A stretch of 47,030 nucleotides of DNA from the NCBI RefSeq assembly GCF_900113645.1, contig NZ_FOQC01000016.1:1-47030 (forward strand), given 5' to 3'. The position numbers and the translations under genes were made by a program. Origin of the DNA: Trichococcus flocculiformis (GTDB lineage Bacteria > Bacillota > Bacilli > Lactobacillales > Aerococcaceae). Positions 8,769-19,464 of the stretch are shown here, piece after piece. The notes below the pieces were generated by a model. The model made no database searches, was not told the DNA's origin, and worked only from the letters and a program-made list of their open reading frames with translations. The stretch's first letter is position 1. The number at the start of each line of letters is the position of its first letter.

Positions 8769-9791
8769 TTACTGCCTTAAATTTTTACGCTTGTAAACGT
8801 TAATGTTCTTCAAGGTTTCACCGGTCCCGATGGAGACGCAGTCCAATGGATCGTTGGCGATAAATACAGGAACTTCCGCTTCTGCTGAAATGACTTCAGC
8901 GATGCTTTTCAACAAAGCGCCACCACCCGTCAAAACGATACCATGGTCAATGACATCAGCAGATATTTCGGGAGGCGTCTCTTCCAGCACTTCTCTTACG
9001 GAAAGGATGATGTTCTCGACCACATCATGGATCGCAACCGCAATATCCTCGGCGTGGATTTCCAAAGTCTTGGGCAGGCCGTTGACCATATCCCGGCCTC
9101 TTATTTCCATGGAGCCATAGGAAGCTGCCTTTTCAATATCGGCACAACCGATCGTTATTTTGATGTTTTCGGCAGTCCGCTCGCCTATCAGCAGACCGTA
9201 CTTTTTGCGGATGAACTGAATGATTGCCTCATCCATCCGATCGCCACCGGCTGTACTGGAACGGCTCGTAACAATTCCGCCAAGCGAAATCGTCGCGACA
9301 TCCGTCGTACCGCCTCCGATGTCCACCACCATATTGCCTGTAGGCGCATGCACCGGAAGCCCAGCACCCACAGCAGCAGCGAAGGGCTCTTCTATGATGA
9401 AGGCTTCTTTCGCTCCGGCTGTCCGGGTAGCATCAAGAACTGCCCGTTTTTCCACTTCTGTAACACCACTCGGTACGCAGACCATCACGTATGGTTTGAT
9501 GAATGCATTACCCGTCGCTTTTTTGATGAAATATTTCATCATCGCGACAGTTGTATCATAATCCGCAATGACCCCTTCTTTCATTGGGCGGGATGCCACA
9601 ATGGTGCCGGGTGTCCTTCCAAGCATCTGGAATGCTTCTTCTCCAACGGAGAGAATCTCCCCCGTATGGATATTTTTTGCGACGACAGAAGGTTCTCTGA
9701 ATACGATGCCCTTGCCGGCTACGAAGACGATCGTATTGGCCGTACCTAAATCAATGCCGATGTTTTTGCCTTTAAAATTCAAACTTACCAA
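8769..9791 (-). CDS. mreB: Rod shape-determining protein MreB (actin-like)
   Basis: 340-residue bacterial actin that directs lateral wall synthesis. Phosphate 1 motif GIDLGTANT (about 12-20), phosphate 2 [10 protein letters not shown] (about 159-168), and adenosine-site block LTGGGALL are intact. The start appears to be TTG with AAGGATGAG upstream; no ATG gives a better N-terminus. First gene of mreBCD. Confidence 0.95.
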   Translation of the reverse strand: MVSLNFKGKNIGIDLGTANTIVFVAGKGIVFREPSVVAKNIHTGEILSVGEEAFQMLGRTPGTIVASRPMKEGVIADYDTTVAMMKYFIKKATGNAFIKPYVMVCVPSGVTEVEKRAVLDATRTAGAKEAFIIEEPFAAAVGAGLPVHAPTGNMVVDIGGGTTDVATISLGGIVTSRSSTAGGDRMDEAIIQFIRKKYGLLIGERTAENIKITIGCADIEKAASYGSMEIRGRDMVNGLPKTLEIHAEDIAVAIHDVVENIILSVREVLEETPPEISADVIDHGIVLTGGGALLKSIAEVISAEAEVPVFIANDPLDCVSIGTGETLKNINVYKRKNLRQ

Positions 9792-9914
9792 GTACTTCTC
9801 ATCCTTCCGTCTGATTGACTACAAACTCTCCCACAAACAAATTCTTTTCTATTTTACCACAAACCGGAACAAGAAAAACATCAATGTAACAAACAAAAGA
9901 AAGAATTAATCAAT

Positions 9915-9943
9915 TTGACAGGAATGACGTTGATCGGTAATAC
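9915..9943 (+). promoter_or_regulatory. Candidate rightward promoter facing repeat copy B
   Basis: Near-consensus TTGACA (9915-9920), 17 bases, TAATAC (9938-9943) on the plus strand. Nothing rightward is annotated except the small frame 9924-10058, whose ATG lies upstream of the predicted start point, and the repeat at 10053-10166. If real it would transcribe the repeat. It could also be a chance match. Confidence 0.5.
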
Positions 9944-10058
9944 TGCTGCCGATTATCCCTCCAGATTGACACAATACGTTTGGACCATTCACAGGGAATA
10001 TCACGGTGGATCGGAGTTCCCGGACGAACATCAGGCATCCGGCATTAAGAAAAGCTGA
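9924..10058 (+). pseudogene. 44-codon frame ending exactly in the repeat (possible gene remnant)
   Basis: The frame begins MTLIGNTAADYPSRLTQ and ends HQASGIKKS; its stop codon TGA is the TGA inside the repeat's first bases AGCTGAACGGG. The composition looks protein-like and the frame is also open upstream of the ATG, but there is no usable Shine-Dalgarno. It may be the remnant of a gene cut by insertion of the repeat, or simply noncoding. I recognise no family. Confidence 0.3.
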
Positions 10059-10166
10059 ACGGGTTCGTTCAGCCCTGAAAGAAATTTAGGAAATCTGTCC
10101 GACTGAGCATCGAAGAGCGCAATAGGACAGATTTATCTAATTTCCGAAGGGCTAACCCGTGAAGCT
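10053..10166 (+). repeat. Modular intergenic repeat, copy B (minimal form)
   Basis: 114-bp copy with the same ends as the long copy: AACGGGTTCGTTCAGCCCT on the left and AGGGCTAACCCGTGAAGCT on the right, which pair with each other. Between them it keeps TTTAGGAAATCTG and GAGCATCG-AGAGCGCAAT, but the large interior of the long copy is absent. Instead AAATCTGTCC pairs perfectly with GGACAGATTT. A predicted promoter lies 110 bp upstream. The stretch to 10266 is AT-rich and shows nothing I can name. Confidence 0.8.
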
Positions 10167-10266
10167 GGACATCATTTTAGATGCATGAAACATGTTGCAA
10201 ACTTGTGAAACACCTATGGTGATGCACTTTTGAGTTGAAAAAATTTTATAAATTCCTATATGTCTT

Positions 10267-10298
10267 AAAAAGGCCCGAGACAGTGTCCCGGGCCTTTT
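10267..10298 (-). terminator. Terminator of the cold-shock gene
   Basis: Stem GGCCCGAGACA / TGTCCCGGGCC flanked by A-run and T-run, 22 bases after the csp stop. Confidence 0.9.
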
Positions 10299-10319
10299 GA
10301 TCGATTAAGTTAAGATTAA

Positions 10320-10520
10320 TTAGATTTTTTCAACGTTGGCAGCTTGCGCTCCACGATTTCCCTCAACGATTTCGAATGAAACGGCTTGTCCTTCTTCCAA
10401 TGACTTGAATCCGTCACCTAAGATAGCTGAGAAATGTACGAATACGTCATCTCCGCTTTCGCGTTCGATAAATCCGAAGCCTTTTTCTGCGTTAAACCAT
10501 TTTACTGTTCCTTTTTCCAT
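10320..10520 (-). CDS. cspA: Cold-shock protein (CspA family)
   Basis: 66-residue OB-fold single-strand nucleic-acid chaperone. RNP1 KGFGFIE and RNP2 VFVHFS are intact. The seven-codon upstream extension is rejected because GAGGAGG is placed for the ATG at 10520. The transcript has a 5' UTR of about 100 bases, typical of cold-shock genes. Confidence 0.96.
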   Translation of the reverse strand: MEKGTVKWFNAEKGFGFIERESGDDVFVHFSAILGDGFKSLEEGQAVSFEIVEGNRGAQAANVEKI

Positions 10521-10626
10521 GAAAAATTCCTCCTCGTGCAAAGCACTTTAAATTGTTATTCTTGCTTTTGGTACGATAGGAATGCTCATGACAATCTATT
10601 CTTTACCAAACAAAAACACTAACATA

Positions 10627-10655
10627 ATGATATATCAGGTTTTCCGATATTGCAA
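10627..10655 (-). promoter_or_regulatory. Promoter of the cold-shock gene
   Basis: Minus strand TTGCAA (10650-10655), 17 bases, TATCAT (10627-10632), giving a long leader before the start codon. Confidence 0.6.
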
Positions 10656-10710
10656 GTTTTTTGCCATCAAATTTTCATTTCAGCTTGCGTAAATCGTTTA
10701 GGAACCTTTA

Positions 10711-11400
10711 CTATATGATACCGTATTCTCGCAGGCTGAGATAATCATCGACCCCGATGATGAAATGATCAAGGATCTCGATCCCCATCATTTCTCCGCA
10801 CTCCACCATCCTGCGGGTAAACACCAGGTCGGCTTCCGAGGGATCGGGATTACCGGAAGGATGATTATGCGCAAGAATGATCCGCGCCGCCGCAAACCTT
10901 ACCGCCTCCCGGAATATCTCGCGGGGATGCGCAACCGAACTGTTCAGGCTGCCGATGAAGATCGTCTTTTTCTTGATGATTTCGTTCTTTGTGTTCAGAT
11001 AGACAGCCACCACGTGCTCCTGCTGGAGATCGCGCATCTCTTTCTGCAGCAGCGTCCCGGCGCTTTGCGTCGATGTGATCGTTCCGCTCTTCAGTTGCGT
11101 GGCATTGGCTACACGCACCCCCAATTCAACACAGGCCTTGATTTCGATCGCTTTGGTTCGGCCGATTCCATGAATAGCAGTCAATTCTTCAAGCGAGGCC
11201 ATCTTCAAGGAATGCAGATCCTCGAACTCATTCAGCACCCGCAACGCCAGCTGCATGACGTTGCTGTCCCTGGGCCCTGTCCGCAGAACGATAGCCAATA
11301 ATTCATGCGTCGCCAAGGCTTTTTCTCCGAATTGATCCAATCTTTCGCGCGGTCGCGAGGCTTTTGGAACCTCCATCAGCAGATTTGTTTCTTGCACCAT
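10711..11400 (-). CDS. radC: RadC family JAMM-domain protein
   Basis: 229 residues: N-terminal helix-hairpin-helix region (AIHGIGRTKAIEIKA, about 71-85) and C-terminal MPN/JAMM metalloprotease-like domain with HNHPSGNPDPSEAD (about 177-190) carrying the predicted zinc ligands. Its link to DNA repair is historical and its substrate unknown. Last gene of the folC-HAD-radC group. Confidence 0.93.
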   Translation of the reverse strand: MVQETNLLMEVPKASRPRERLDQFGEKALATHELLAIVLRTGPRDSNVMQLALRVLNEFEDLHSLKMASLEELTAIHGIGRTKAIEIKACVELGVRVANATQLKSGTITSTQSAGTLLQKEMRDLQQEHVVAVYLNTKNEIIKKKTIFIGSLNSSVAHPREIFREAVRFAAARIILAHNHPSGNPDPSEADLVFTRRMVECGEMMGIEILDHFIIGVDDYLSLREYGII

Positions 11401-11459
11401 CCTGTTTTACCCCTTTCCTTCCGTCTACTCAATAGGTACGCAGGAAGGAGCCTAACAGG

Positions 11460-12125
11460 TTATTTCTCTTTCAGCCAATCCATGACCGCATGCAGGTCGG
11501 GCAAAATGGCAATTGTTTTTGCTTTGGCTTCGTCATCGGGAACGATCAGATCCGGAACCATGATCACTTCAATGCCCGCATCGTAGGCAGCACGGATGCC
11601 ATTAAGCGAATCTTCCAGGATCAGACAGTCCTCTTTCGGAATGCCAAGGGGTTTCCAGGCGCTCAGGAAAATTTCCGGATTCGGTTTGGCGAAGGATACT
11701 TCATCCCCGCACACTTGGTAGCGGAAATACTGTGAAATATCAGCCAATTCGAGGTAGAAACTGACTTCTTTCCTCCGGCTGCTGGAAGCAACGACGCATA
11801 TTACGCCTTCCTCCTTCAGAAAGGCCAACAGATCGTAAAGGCCTTTTTTGATCGGAAGCCCCTTTTCAGAGGCGATGCCCGTCTGCCTCTCCTTCATTCT
11901 CTTCAAAAATCGTTCCGCCAGTTCCGCATCACCAAAGTCGGAAGCCAATTCAGGCATCACATCTTTATCGGATCGCCCTACTTGTTTCAGATAATAATCG
12001 AAGTCGAACGCTATCGGCAAAGCCATCTCTTCAGCCAGTTCGCCTTGTGCCTGATAACCCAACGTTTCCGTATCGAACATCAATCCATCCATATCAAAAA
12101 TGACTGCTTTTTTACGCATCTCCAA
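11460..12125 (-). CDS. HAD-superfamily hydrolase, beta-phosphoglucomutase-like
   Basis: 221 residues with all four HAD motifs: DMDGLMFDTE (nucleophile Asp and acid/base Asp), VVASSS, the lysine in FAKPNPEIF, and LILEDSLNGIRAA. A four-helix cap lies at about 20-85. Substrate probably a small sugar phosphate, not predictable from sequence. Its start overlaps the folC stop by 14 bases. Confidence 0.9.
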   Translation of the reverse strand: MEMRKKAVIFDMDGLMFDTETLGYQAQGELAEEMALPIAFDFDYYLKQVGRSDKDVMPELASDFGDAELAERFLKRMKERQTGIASEKGLPIKKGLYDLLAFLKEEGVICVVASSSRRKEVSFYLELADISQYFRYQVCGDEVSFAKPNPEIFLSAWKPLGIPKEDCLILEDSLNGIRAAYDAGIEVIMVPDLIVPDDEAKAKTIAILPDLHAVMDWLKEK

Positions 12126-13431
12126 ACTCCTTATCCTTTAATAAATAATGTCTTACTTCGGAAAGAAAATACAGCGAACCGGTAATCAATAGCATACCTG
12201 CTTCAGCTTGCTTCGCCTTCAGATCATCAATCGCAAATCGCCAATCTTCGTAGGCTCCAGCTTCCGGTACACCTACCCGCTCGCACAGTTCTTTGACTGA
12301 TGCAGCCCTCGGGAAATCAAAAGTGGTCACGTGCAGCTTACTCGCGGGAATTGATTTGATCAACTGGCCCATTTCCTCCAGATCCTTATCCGCCAAAGCC
12401 GCCAAGAGGATGGTGATATTTTTATCCGAAAACTTCTTTTTGATCGCTTCAGTCAGCACTGCCATAGCCGGGATATTGTGGGCACCATCCAGCATGATGA
12501 ACGGTTTTTGCGAAATGATCTCCATCCGGACCGGCCAAGCTGTCCCCAGCAAACCGGATTTGATCGTCGTCTCCGAGTAACTCAAAGCGTATTTTTTGCA
12601 GAACAGTAAGAAAGTTTGTAGCGCAGTGGCTGCATTATCGACTTGATGGCCACCCATCAAGGTTATTTCCAGTTTTTCAAAAGCGCCCAACTGAGAGGCA
12701 AAGTCAAAGACCTCATGATAATCGGAACCCTCATGCCAATTGGAAACACTGAAATCCGGGCCGAATGCATGCAAGGGCGCAGCTTTTTTTTCCGCAGTGT
12801 CACGCATCACCGCAAAAGCCTCTTCAGGCAATCTTCCGATGACGACAGGTGTCCCTTGCTTGATTATTCCGGCTTTCTGGTAGGCGATCTCCGCAATGGT
12901 ATCCCCGAGGATATTGCTGTGGTCTTTGCCTATCGTCGTGATGAGCGAAAAATCCGGCTCGGCAACATTCGTGCTGTCGTACAAACCGCCCAGACCGACT
13001 TCCAACAATACGACATCACAAGGATGTGTCCCAAAATAGGAAAACATCATGGCTGTCACTACTTCGAATTCCGTCAGTGGACCCATATCCGTGCGGCCGA
13101 TTTCCTCATAGAGTGCGTAAAGGATGTTCGCTTGCTCCAATACGTCTTCATCCGGGATATTCGCCCCATTCACGCTGATCCTTTCATTGAAACTGACGAT
13201 ATGCGGCGAGGTGAAGGTGCCCACCGTATAGCCGGCCGCCATAAACAGGCTTCTTAAGTAAGCAACATTCGATCCTTTTCCGTTTGTTCCGGCAATATGG
13301 ATGGATCTGAATTTACGTTCCGGGTGATCCAGTTTTTCCATCAACCATTTCATCCGGACTATTCCGGGCTTAGGCCCCATGCCTTTGCGGGTATGGATCC
13401 ATTCCATCGCTTCTTCATAAGTTGCAAACAT
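12112..13431 (-). CDS. folC: Folylpolyglutamate synthase / dihydrofolate synthase
   Basis: 439-residue Mur-ligase-family enzyme that adds glutamates to folates with ATP. P-loop GTNGKGSN (about 49-56), omega-loop region TSPHIVSFNERI, and LEVGLGG. It follows valS, as in many Lactobacillales, after a terminator-like hairpin. Confidence 0.94.
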   Translation of the reverse strand: MFATYEEAMEWIHTRKGMGPKPGIVRMKWLMEKLDHPERKFRSIHIAGTNGKGSNVAYLRSLFMAAGYTVGTFTSPHIVSFNERISVNGANIPDEDVLEQANILYALYEEIGRTDMGPLTEFEVVTAMMFSYFGTHPCDVVLLEVGLGGLYDSTNVAEPDFSLITTIGKDHSNILGDTIAEIAYQKAGIIKQGTPVVIGRLPEEAFAVMRDTAEKKAAPLHAFGPDFSVSNWHEGSDYHEVFDFASQLGAFEKLEITLMGGHQVDNAATALQTFLLFCKKYALSYSETTIKSGLLGTAWPVRMEIISQKPFIMLDGAHNIPAMAVLTEAIKKKFSDKNITILLAALADKDLEEMGQLIKSIPASKLHVTTFDFPRAASVKELCERVGVPEAGAYEDWRFAIDDLKAKQAEAGMLLITGSLYFLSEVRHYLLKDKEFGDA

Positions 13432-13458
13432 CTACCTCTTCACTCCATTTCTGTTTAA

Positions 13459-13500
13459 GAAGAACCCTATCTACAAAGGAACTTGCTAATAGGGTTCTTC
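13459..13500 (-). terminator. Hairpin between valS and folC
   Basis: Perfect 12-bp stem GAAGAACCCTAT / ATAGGGTTCTTC with an 18-base loop, 22 bases after the valS stop. The following T content is weak, so it may terminate only partly and let folC-HAD-radC be read at lower level. Confidence 0.65.
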
Positions 13501-13521
13501 CTGTTCAATTCGATTCTCTTA

Positions 13522-16170
13522 TTAAGCTAGCTGTTCTTTTAGGGCAGCGATGCGTTCTTCAACGGCCGCCAGTTTTTCGCGGTATTCGGTCCCTTTTTGT
13601 TTTTCCCCGTCGATTACAGCCTGAGGGGCTTTGCTGACAAATTTTTCGTTATTCAATTTGCTTTCCACACGGTCGACTTCTTTGGTCAATTTCTCCGCTT
13701 CCTTTTCGAGACGGGAAATCTCATCTTCCAATTTGATAAGACCGGCAAGCGGCATGTATACCTCTCCGCCTGAGAAAACTGCGGTGACAGCGTCGCTGGC
13801 CGCTTGGATGTGCTGGCCGATTTCCAGTGTATCCGGATTGCAGAAGCGGAAGATGTACGATTCATTGGCGCGGAAAATCGCTTCGGTCGCCTCGTCATTC
13901 ACTTTCAACTGCATCGGAACTTTTTTGGACAACGGTGTGTTCATTTCAGCGCGGACATTGCGGACGCCACGGATCAATTCGATCAGTTTCTCCATCGCTT
14001 CTTCAGCCGCTTCATCGATATGACTTGCATCCGCTACCGGATAGGCTGCCGTCACGATGGAATCACCTTGATGCGGTACGTTCTGCCAGATTTCTTCGGT
14101 GACGAAAGGCATAACCGGATGCAACAAGCGCAAGACGTTATCCAAAACATAAGCTAAGATGCTGCGGGTTGTCTTTTTAGCAGCTTCATTTTCCCCTTGC
14201 AGGACTTCTTTGGACATTTCTATATACCAGTCGCAGTAATCGTCCCAGATGAAACGGTACAACAAGCGACCGGCTTCACCGAACTCAAATTTCTCGAACA
14301 GGTCCGTCACTTTAGTGATGGTCTTGTTCAGGCTGGAAAGGATCCATTTATCGGCTATCGTCTTTTTCCCTGAAATGTCGATAGCGTCGAATGTCAGGTC
14401 TTCCAAGTTAAGCAGCACGTAACGGCTGGCATTCCAGATTTTGTTGATGAAGTTCCAGGATGCATCCATCTTCTCATAGCTGAAGCGGACATCCTGACCA
14501 GGTGCGGAACCGTTCGCCAAGAACCAACGCAAAGCATCCGCCCCATATTTTTCGACCACATCCATCGGGTCGATCCCGTTTCCGAGCGATTTACTCATTT
14601 TGCGTCCTTGCTCGTCACGGATCAGACCATGGATCAGTACATTCTCAAACGGACGTTTTTCGGTGAACTCCAGACTCTGGAAGATCATCCGGCTTACCCA
14701 GAAGAAGATGATGTCATAGCCGGTAACCAACGTACTGGTAGGGAAATAACGTTTGAAATCTTCCGCATCTTCATCCGGCCAGCCCATCGTCGAGAACGGC
14801 CAAAGTGCTGAACTGAACCATGTATCCAGAACATCCTCATCCTGCGTCCAGTTTTCGCTGTCGCTCGGGGCTTCCATGCCTACGTACATTTCGCCGGTTT
14901 CTTTATGATACCAAGCTGGGATTTGATGTCCCCACCATAATTGACGGGAGATGACCCAGTCATGGACGTTGCCCATCCACGTCAGGAAAGTATTCTCAAA
15001 TCGTTCCGGATAGAAGGAAACTTTTTCTTCTGCGGATTGATTTTCGACCGCACGCTCAGCCAATGGTTGCATTTTGACGAACCATTGCGTCGAGATGCGC
15101 GGTTCCACAACAACGTTTGTGCGTTCAGAATGTCCGACACTGTGGGTCATTTCTTCAATTTTGACCAAATAGCCCAGTTCTTCCATATCTTTTACGATCG
15201 CTTTGCGCGCTGCGAAACGGTCCATACCTGCATATTTTCCGGCTGCTTCGTTCATCGTCGCGTCATCGTTCATGACATTCACTTGCGGCAAGTCATGACG
15301 CAAACCGACTTCAAAGTCGTTCGGGTCATGAGCCGGTGTTATTTTTACGACACCGGTCCCGAAGTCCATTTCGACATAATCATCCGCAATGACAGGGATT
15401 TCCCGATTCACGAGCGGCAAAGTCACGGTCTTGCCGATGAACTGCTGATATCTTTCATCTTCCGGATGAACCGCTACGGCAGTATCTCCAAGCATCGTTT
15501 CCGGACGGGTAGTAGCCAGCTCCAAGTATCCCGAACCATCCGTCATCGGATAGCGGAAGTGATAGAAGGCACCTTGGACGTCCTTATGGATAACTTCAAT
15601 ATCTGATAAGGCCGTTTTTGCCTTTGGATCCCAGTTGATGATGTATGCGCCGCGGTAGATCAAACCTTTTTCGTACAAGCCGACGAAGACTTTACGGACT
15701 GCATCGGACAAACCATCATCCAACGTGAAACGCTCCCGGTCATAATCAACGGAGATCCCCATTTTTCCCCATTGCTCGCGGATGACGCTTGCATAATCCT
15801 CTTTCCATTCCCAAACCTTGTCGACAAAGGCTTCACGACCAAGGTCATAACGGGTAAGCCCGTCCTCGGCCAGTTTCGCTTCCACTTTGGCTTGGGTGGC
15901 TATGCCGGCGTGGTCCATACCCGGCAACCATAACGTATCGAACCCTTGCATGCGTTTTTGGCGGATCAGCATATCCTGCAGCGTCACATCCCAGGCATGG
16001 CCCAAGTGCAGTCTGCCGGTTACGTTGGGAGGCGGAATCACGATCGAATAAGGTTTTTTGCTCTTGTCTCCGCTAGGCTTGAACAGCCCCGCTTCCACCC
16101 ATTGTTGATATTTCCCAGATTCTACTTGCTGGGGTTGATACTTTGTCGGCATTGCGTCTGCTTTAGACAT
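13522..16170 (-). CDS. valS: Valyl-tRNA synthetase
   Basis: 882 residues, full length. Class I signatures HLGH (in [14 protein letters not shown], about 48-61) and KMSKS (about 524-528) are intact, the editing domain lies between them, and a C-terminal coiled coil (about 810-882) binds tRNA. Expression is controlled by the valine T-box upstream. Confidence 0.98.
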   Translation of the reverse strand: MSKADAMPTKYQPQQVESGKYQQWVEAGLFKPSGDKSKKPYSIVIPPPNVTGRLHLGHAWDVTLQDMLIRQKRMQGFDTLWLPGMDHAGIATQAKVEAKLAEDGLTRYDLGREAFVDKVWEWKEDYASVIREQWGKMGISVDYDRERFTLDDGLSDAVRKVFVGLYEKGLIYRGAYIINWDPKAKTALSDIEVIHKDVQGAFYHFRYPMTDGSGYLELATTRPETMLGDTAVAVHPEDERYQQFIGKTVTLPLVNREIPVIADDYVEMDFGTGVVKITPAHDPNDFEVGLRHDLPQVNVMNDDATMNEAAGKYAGMDRFAARKAIVKDMEELGYLVKIEEMTHSVGHSERTNVVVEPRISTQWFVKMQPLAERAVENQSAEEKVSFYPERFENTFLTWMGNVHDWVISRQLWWGHQIPAWYHKETGEMYVGMEAPSDSENWTQDEDVLDTWFSSALWPFSTMGWPDEDAEDFKRYFPTSTLVTGYDIIFFWVSRMIFQSLEFTEKRPFENVLIHGLIRDEQGRKMSKSLGNGIDPMDVVEKYGADALRWFLANGSAPGQDVRFSYEKMDASWNFINKIWNASRYVLLNLEDLTFDAIDISGKKTIADKWILSSLNKTITKVTDLFEKFEFGEAGRLLYRFIWDDYCDWYIEMSKEVLQGENEAAKKTTRSILAYVLDNVLRLLHPVMPFVTEEIWQNVPHQGDSIVTAAYPVADASHIDEAAEEAMEKLIELIRGVRNVRAEMNTPLSKKVPMQLKVNDEATEAIFRANESYIFRFCNPDTLEIGQHIQAASDAVTAVFSGGEVYMPLAGLIKLEDEISRLEKEAEKLTKEVDRVESKLNNEKFVSKAPQAVIDGEKQKGTEYREKLAAVEERIAALKEQLA

Positions 16171-16205
16171 TCAGCCACTTCCTCTCTCTTTACATTGATT
16201 TATTG

Positions 16206-16442
16206 CGAAAAAAAACGTCCTGCATACGAATATGCAGGACGATATGAATCGCGGTACCACCTAAATTACAGGAAACGGATCCCTGTCTCTCTTTTTGATA
16301 ACGGAGAATACTCCGAGCTGCGCTACCCAGTCCACGGACCTTCACACAACTTGCTCACAAGCTACTTCACTTTCCTTCCCCAAAAAAGCTTTCACCAATC
16401 GCTTTTCTCTCTTGTGTGGTTCCGGGCAAGCTACTCTTCTTG
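16206..16442 (-). ncRNA. T-box riboswitch of valS (valine specifier GUA)
   Basis: Minus strand: T-box AGGTGGTACCGCGATTC (about 16247-16263), then a terminator with a 10-bp stem CGTCCTGCAT / ATGCAGGACG and a T-run ending near 16206. Stem I begins near 16440; the specifier loop reads GTGAA-GTA, the valine codon, matching the downstream gene. Confidence 0.96.
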
Positions 16443-16467
16443 ATCGACGCTTTGTTTATACTTCACT

Positions 16468-16496
16468 AGTTTAGCACCTTTTCATTGAAATCTCAA
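16468..16496 (-). promoter_or_regulatory. Promoter of valS
   Basis: Minus strand TTGAGA (16491-16496), 17 bases, TAAACT (16468-16473), just after the tpx stop and before T-box stem I. Confidence 0.65.
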
Positions 16497-16501
16497 TGCG
16501 A

Positions 16502-16996
16502 TTAAAGTAATTTTTTGGCAGCTGCCAATGCTGCTTCCTCATCCGGCTCCGTCGCGATTTCAGGGACGATCTCCATATAGGAAAGGACGCCTTCCTTGTC
16601 GATGACGAATACGCTGCGGGCCAACTTGTTGCCCATTTTTGGAATTTTAAGGCCATAGGACTCGCCGAATTCGCCTGCATCATCATGCAGCATCTGCATA
16701 TCGATGCCGTTTGCTGAACACCAGTTGACCAATTCTTCTTTTGTATTTCTGGAAACCGACAACAAAGTCAAACCTTCGATGTCCGCTGCCGTCTCGTTGA
16801 ACTTACGTGTTTGTTTATCGCAAACGCTCGTGTTGATATCCGGGAATACGCTGATCAAGACTACCGATCCGCGCAGATCATCCAAAGCTACCTTTTCGTC
16901 TTCCGTATTGTACAACGAAAAAGCCGGCGCCTTCTCCCCAACAACTGGCTGTGTTCCTAAAACTTCAACAATTTCACCCTTTAATGTTACTTGCAT
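16502..16996 (-). CDS. tpx: Thiol peroxidase (atypical 2-Cys peroxiredoxin)
   Basis: 164 residues. Peroxidatic cysteine in FPDINTSVCDKQTRKF (about Cys59) and resolving cysteine in NWCSANGI (about Cys93), the Tpx arrangement, with thioredoxin as likely reductant. A TATAAT box (17029-17034) lies about 35 bases upstream of the start. Confidence 0.95.
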   Translation of the reverse strand: MQVTLKGEIVEVLGTQPVVGEKAPAFSLYNTEDEKVALDDLRGSVVLISVFPDINTSVCDKQTRKFNETAADIEGLTLLSVSRNTKEELVNWCSANGIDMQMLHDDAGEFGESYGLKIPKMGNKLARSVFVIDKEGVLSYMEIVPEIATEPDEEAALAAAKKLL

Positions 16997-17080
16997 GAAA
17001 ACATTCCCCCTTGATCGATAATATCTTCATTATACAGATAAGTGGCGATTTATGGTAAGGATACGCACTTGCAAAATAGA

Positions 17081-18295
17081 TTAAAGCAAATCCGAAAAGA
17101 GCGCCTCATCTTGGCTGGAAGTGTCTTCCCGACCCGTTATGCTAGATACTACAATCCCTTCAACCGCGCGCATAACGAGTGGTTCCACATCAAGCAACGC
17201 TTCAAAACGTCTGGCTTTATCCAAGTGTGGTTTCGTTTTTGGCGCTGGTGGTGCAAAAATAGTGCAGCAGTCTTCGAACGGTTGCACAGACAAATCAAAG
17301 GTATCGATTCTTTGCGCTAATGCGATGATTTCCAATTTGTCCATCGTAGCGACAGGACGAATGATCGGCGTCGTTGTGACATCATTTATGGCAACCATAC
17401 TTTCCAGCGTCTGAGAAGCGACTTGAGCCAAAGATTCTCCATTAAAGATGGCCAATCCTTTGCGTTCGGCTCTGATGGCATCGGTGATCCGCAGCATCAT
17501 CCGGCGTGTGATCGTCATCAAATAATCCGCCGGCACCTTCTCTTTGATTTCTTCCTGGATTTCAGTGAACGGCACTTCGATGAACTGGATTTCACCACCG
17601 AATTTAGTCAATTTGGCAGCCAGATCTTTTGCTTTTTGTAATGCTTGTGGACTTGTGTACGGCGGACTATGAAAATGAATAGCCTCGATCTTCACACCGC
17701 GCTTCATAGTAAGATAACCGGCAACCGGTGAGTCGATGCCTCCGGAAAGCATCAGCATGCCTTTGCCGCTGGAACCGACAGGCAACCCGCCAGCCCCTTG
17801 GTATGTCTGCGTGCTGAGCATGATGCCGCTAGTTTTGATGTCTACACGTACAAGAATATCCGGTTGTTTCATCTTGACAGAAATGGCCGGAAAAGCAGCC
17901 AACACAGTAGCGCCCAGCTCGGCATTCATAAAAGTAGTGTCATGCTCGTAGGAATGGTCGGAACGGCGCGTAGCTATTTTGAACGTTTTTCCCGCCGTCT
18001 CCATTTTACCAAGCAACTCCACCAAAACCCGTTTCACTTCATTCAGATCGTGCGAAACAAGATAAACGGGCGAAAAGTTTTGAATACCGAACACATGCTG
18101 CAAGCGCTCGAGAATGTTAGCCTCTGCAGCTCCATTCAGTTCCAATAACATAAAATCGTGCTCGGGTTTGATTCTGATCTGCGGATAATCCTTTGTGACC
18201 ATCCTGACATTTTGCGCCAACTGCTGGACAAAACGTTTTTTGTTTTTCCCTTTGGTCGATAATTCACCAAAGCGTATTTGAATGTGCGTTTCCAT
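17081..18295 (-). CDS. thiI: tRNA 4-thiouridine synthetase ThiI
   Basis: 404 residues: N-terminal ferredoxin-like and THUMP domains (about 1-165) that bind tRNA, then a PP-loop ATPase with [14 protein letters not shown] (about 181-194). It lacks the C-terminal rhodanese domain of the E. coli enzyme, as in Bacillus, where a dedicated NifS-like desulfurase supplies sulfur. That partner is the adjacent upstream gene, 32 bp away. Confidence 0.95.
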   Translation of the reverse strand: METHIQIRFGELSTKGKNKKRFVQQLAQNVRMVTKDYPQIRIKPEHDFMLLELNGAAEANILERLQHVFGIQNFSPVYLVSHDLNEVKRVLVELLGKMETAGKTFKIATRRSDHSYEHDTTFMNAELGATVLAAFPAISVKMKQPDILVRVDIKTSGIMLSTQTYQGAGGLPVGSSGKGMLMLSGGIDSPVAGYLTMKRGVKIEAIHFHSPPYTSPQALQKAKDLAAKLTKFGGEIQFIEVPFTEIQEEIKEKVPADYLMTITRRMMLRITDAIRAERKGLAIFNGESLAQVASQTLESMVAINDVTTTPIIRPVATMDKLEIIALAQRIDTFDLSVQPFEDCCTIFAPPAPKTKPHLDKARRFEALLDVEPLVMRAVEGIVVSSITGREDTSSQDEALFSDLL

Positions 18296-18327
18296 TTATA
18301 TTCTCTTCCAATCTGTCAGTTATTATT

Positions 18328-19464
18328 CTATTGTATCTTTTGGAACTGTTGATGCAGCGTCCGAAAATGTTCGATGAAGGCATCTGCTTCCGCTTGCGTA
18401 TTCTCGCCGGAAAGGCTTATCCGGACTGCGCACTGGCTCCAGGAAAGCGGTACGCCCATCGACCCCAGCGTATAGGGTGTGCCTTTCTTTCTGCTTGAGC
18501 AGGCGCTTGTCGTTGAAATGAAGATGTCCTGGCTTTCAAAAGCATGGACCATCACTTCTCCCCTGACGCCTTTCATGGCAAAGCAGAGGATATGCCCGGC
18601 GCCATCTTCGGGCGAAAAGATTCGGACATCTTCATATTCCGAAAGGGCAGCAAACAACTTACCCCGGACCAACTGTTCCTGCTCGCGGCTTGAAGCACCA
18701 TTTTCAAGCGTCATGCGCAAAGCTTTCGCCATTGCCGCAACGCCGCCGACATTCTCTGTCGTGCTGCGCATACCAGCTTCTTGCCCGCCTCCAGTCAACA
18801 ACGGTGCAATCCGTTTACCATGTTTCTTATAAAGGATACCGACACCTTTAGGGCCATGGAATTTGTGTGCTGAAAGCGATAAGAGATCCACACGAGGATG
18901 TTGGATCAGCGGCACGCATTCACCCACAGCCTGCACGGCATCTACGTGGAAATGAACCCAAGGATAATTTTCCAACAGTTCTCCGATAGCCTCGATTGGT
19001 TGGATGCTGCCGACCTCATTATTGATTGCCATGACACTCACCAGGATCGTATCTTTTCTTATCGCTTTCCCAAGCTCCTCAACGGATATGATTCCGTCAG
19101 TATCGACAGGCAGATAGGTGATCTCAAACCCTAACTTTTCCAACTGTTCCAGCGATTTTGAGACAGCGGGATGTTCGACAGAGGAAGCGATCATGTGCTT
19201 CCCGGCAGCGAACTTCTCCATCGCAGTGCCTTTGATTGCCCAGTTGTCGCTCTCTGTGCCGCCGCTCGTGAAGAAAATTTCATCCGGCTGGGCACCCAGT
19301 AATTGGGCGATCTGTTTGCGCGATTGCTGCAGCAAAGCATCTGCTTCATTGCCTAATCTGTGCAGACTGGAAGGATTGCCGAAAAATTGTTCATTCACCT
19401 TGCGGTAAGTATCCAGAACCTCCGGATACATTTTGGTTGTTGCACTGTTGTCAAAATAAATCAT
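18328..19464 (-). CDS. Cysteine desulfurase (NifS/IscS type, ThiI partner)
   Basis: 378-residue PLP enzyme that releases sulfur from cysteine. The PLP lysine is in SLSAHKFHGPKG (about Lys203), a PLP-contact histidine in SVEHPAV, and the persulfide-carrying cysteine in TTSACSSRKKG (about Cys322). Pairing with thiI suggests it is the NifZ-type desulfurase for tRNA thiolation, not the SUF system enzyme. Confidence 0.92.
   Translation of the reverse strand: MIYFDNSATTKMYPEVLDTYRKVNEQFFGNPSSLHRLGNEADALLQQSRKQIAQLLGAQPDEIFFTSGGTESDNWAIKGTAMEKFAAGKHMIASSVEHPAVSKSLEQLEKLGFEITYLPVDTDGIISVEELGKAIRKDTILVSVMAINNEVGSIQPIEAIGELLENYPWVHFHVDAVQAVGECVPLIQHPRVDLLSLSAHKFHGPKGVGILYKKHGKRIAPLLTGGGQEAGMRSTTENVGGVAAMAKALRMTLENGASSREQEQLVRGKLFAALSEYEDVRIFSPEDGAGHILCFAMKGVRGEVMVHAFESQDIFISTTSACSSRKKGTPYTLGSMGVPLSWSQCAVRISLSGENTQAEADAFIEHFRTLHQQFQKIQ

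Noticed and set aside
8943-9749. Rightward frame of 268 codons opposite mreB
   Set aside because: It is antisense to highly conserved mreB and its composition (many Cys, His, Arg) is typical of a shadow frame.
14941-15606. Long rightward frame of 221 codons opposite valS
   Set aside because: It lies wholly antisense to conserved valS coding sequence, with no Shine-Dalgarno and no recognisable domain; it is a shadow frame.
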